Assembly: GCF_002694385.1 (NCBI RefSeq)
Contig: NZ_NZMB01000005.1
Location: forward strand, 367,739 to 431,738
Source of the DNA: Sneathiella sp.
Lineage (GTDB): Bacteria > Pseudomonadota > Alphaproteobacteria > Sneathiellales > Sneathiellaceae
DNA: 64,000 bases
Direction: 5' to 3'
Part shown: positions 63,542-64,000 of the stretch, piece by piece
Numbering within the stretch: position 1 is the stretch's first letter
Layout: each line of letters starts with the position of its first letter
Program-made: the position numbers and the translations under genes
The notes under the pieces: model-generated
What the model saw: the letters and a program-made list of their open reading frames with translations, nothing else
Told to the model about the DNA's origin: nothing
The model's database searches: none

Positions 63542-64000
63542 ATGGCTGAATTGCTGCTGGAGCTGTTCTCCGAGGAAATTCCTGCGCGTATGCAAAGCAA
63601 GGCGGCGGCCGATCTGGCCCGTCTGGTCGGGGAGGGGCTGAAAGCGGCCGGATTGGATTTTGACCGCTTGGAAGGATTTGCCACGGCCCGGCGTCTTGCT
63701 GTTGTTGTGGATGGCCTTCCGGCGGCCCAGCTCGATACATTCGAGGAACGTCGCGGCCCCCGTGTCGGCGCGCCGGATAAGGCGATTGAAGGCTTCCTGA
63801 AAGGCGCGGGCATCACCCGCGACAAGCTGGAAGAGCGGGAAACCGACAAGGGCAGCTTTTACTACGCGGTGATTGAGACAAAGGGGCGGCCCACCCTTGC
63901 CGTTCTGCCGGAGTTGCTGAATGCGGCCATTTCCGCGCTCTCCTGGCCGAAACCGATGAAATGGGGTGCTTATTCCGCCCGATGGGTGCGGCCGTTGCAC
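63542..64000 (+). CDS. glyS: Glycyl-tRNA synthetase beta subunit GlyS, N-terminal part (3' end outside window)
   Basis: The frame from ATG 63542 runs off the right edge after 153 codons without a stop and is missing from the ORF track for that reason. '[22 protein letters not shown]' is the classic GlyS N-terminus, followed by '[15 protein letters not shown]', '[21 protein letters not shown]' and '[19 protein letters not shown]'. The catalytic and HD-like domains of the roughly 700-residue protein lie outside. It begins 1 base after the glyQ stop. Confidence 0.95.
   Translation, partial: MAELLLELFSEEIPARMQSKAAADLARLVGEGLKAAGLDFDRLEGFATARRLAVVVDGLPAAQLDTFEERRGPRVGAPDKAIEGFLKGAGITRDKLEERETDKGSFYYAVIETKGRPTLAVLPELLNAAISALSWPKPMKWGAYSARWVRPLH

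Overview
The window reads as an ordinary, gene-dense stretch of a free-living alphaproteobacterial chromosome, moderately GC-rich. The case for Alphaproteobacteria rests on gene content and order: ruvB-ybgC-tolQRAB-pal-cpoB-tilS-ftsH-folP-glmM, hisZ next to purA, serC-serA, xseB-ispA-dxs-tlyA, an RpoH with the QKKLFFNLR box, and ispB-DUF2007-trmN6-S49 peptidase-glyQS. The combination looks more like Rhodospirillales/Sneathiellales-type bacteria than Rhizobiales or Rhodobacterales, but I cannot name the genus. No insertion sequence, prophage, CRISPR array or rRNA was seen; one tRNA-Pro(CGG) is present.

Layout. 1-6281: end of ruvB and the Tol-Pal envelope-constriction cluster, with a terminator after pal. 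6292-12833: tilS, ftsH, folP, glmM, thiD (tRNA modification, membrane proteolysis, folate, cell-wall sugar and thiamin). 12874-18622: a small exported DUF2059 protein, an aldo/keto reductase and a class V aminotransferase on the minus strand, then the serine branch serC-serA. 18742-25516: hisZ, purA, an MFS carrier, a frameshifted membrane-anchored pseudokinase with a small membrane protein behind it, and an ABM-domain protein. 25587-33402: rpoH, rluD, threonine aldolase, an MscS-type channel, a TusA-like protein, a degenerate GGDEF/EAL protein and an m5U RNA methyltransferase. 33389-38226 (minus strand): deacetylase-xseB-ispA-dxs-tlyA, an isoprenoid-precursor operon. 38469-47111: an SDR, a methyltransferase remnant, an amino-acid ABC transporter without its ATPase, an omega-aminotransferase, a lipase, a GST and a succinate-semialdehyde-type dehydrogenase. 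47472-58887: acyl-CoA synthetase, reductase, CPA antiporter, RF3, YajQ, metallo-hydrolase, 1-Cys peroxiredoxin, a tiny Cys/His-rich exported peptide and a PhoD-type phosphatase. 59016-64000: tRNA-Pro, ispB, trmN6, S49 peptidase, glyQ and the start of glyS.

The most unusual items are: (i) a conserved-looking Ser/Thr-kinase fold at 22498-24547 that lacks all three catalytic residues, ends in a membrane anchor and is split by a G8 run; (ii) a protein at 30809-32137 with both a degenerate GGDEF-like and a degenerate EAL-like domain; (iii) a near-perfect terminator hairpin lying inside the first codons of folP; (iv) a methyltransferase with the middle of its fold missing; (v) a 73-residue exported peptide with a GQCCHKDNRTGEVHCH tail. 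I see no clear sign of a multi-gene novel system. The pseudokinase plus its downstream membrane-protein gene is the best candidate.
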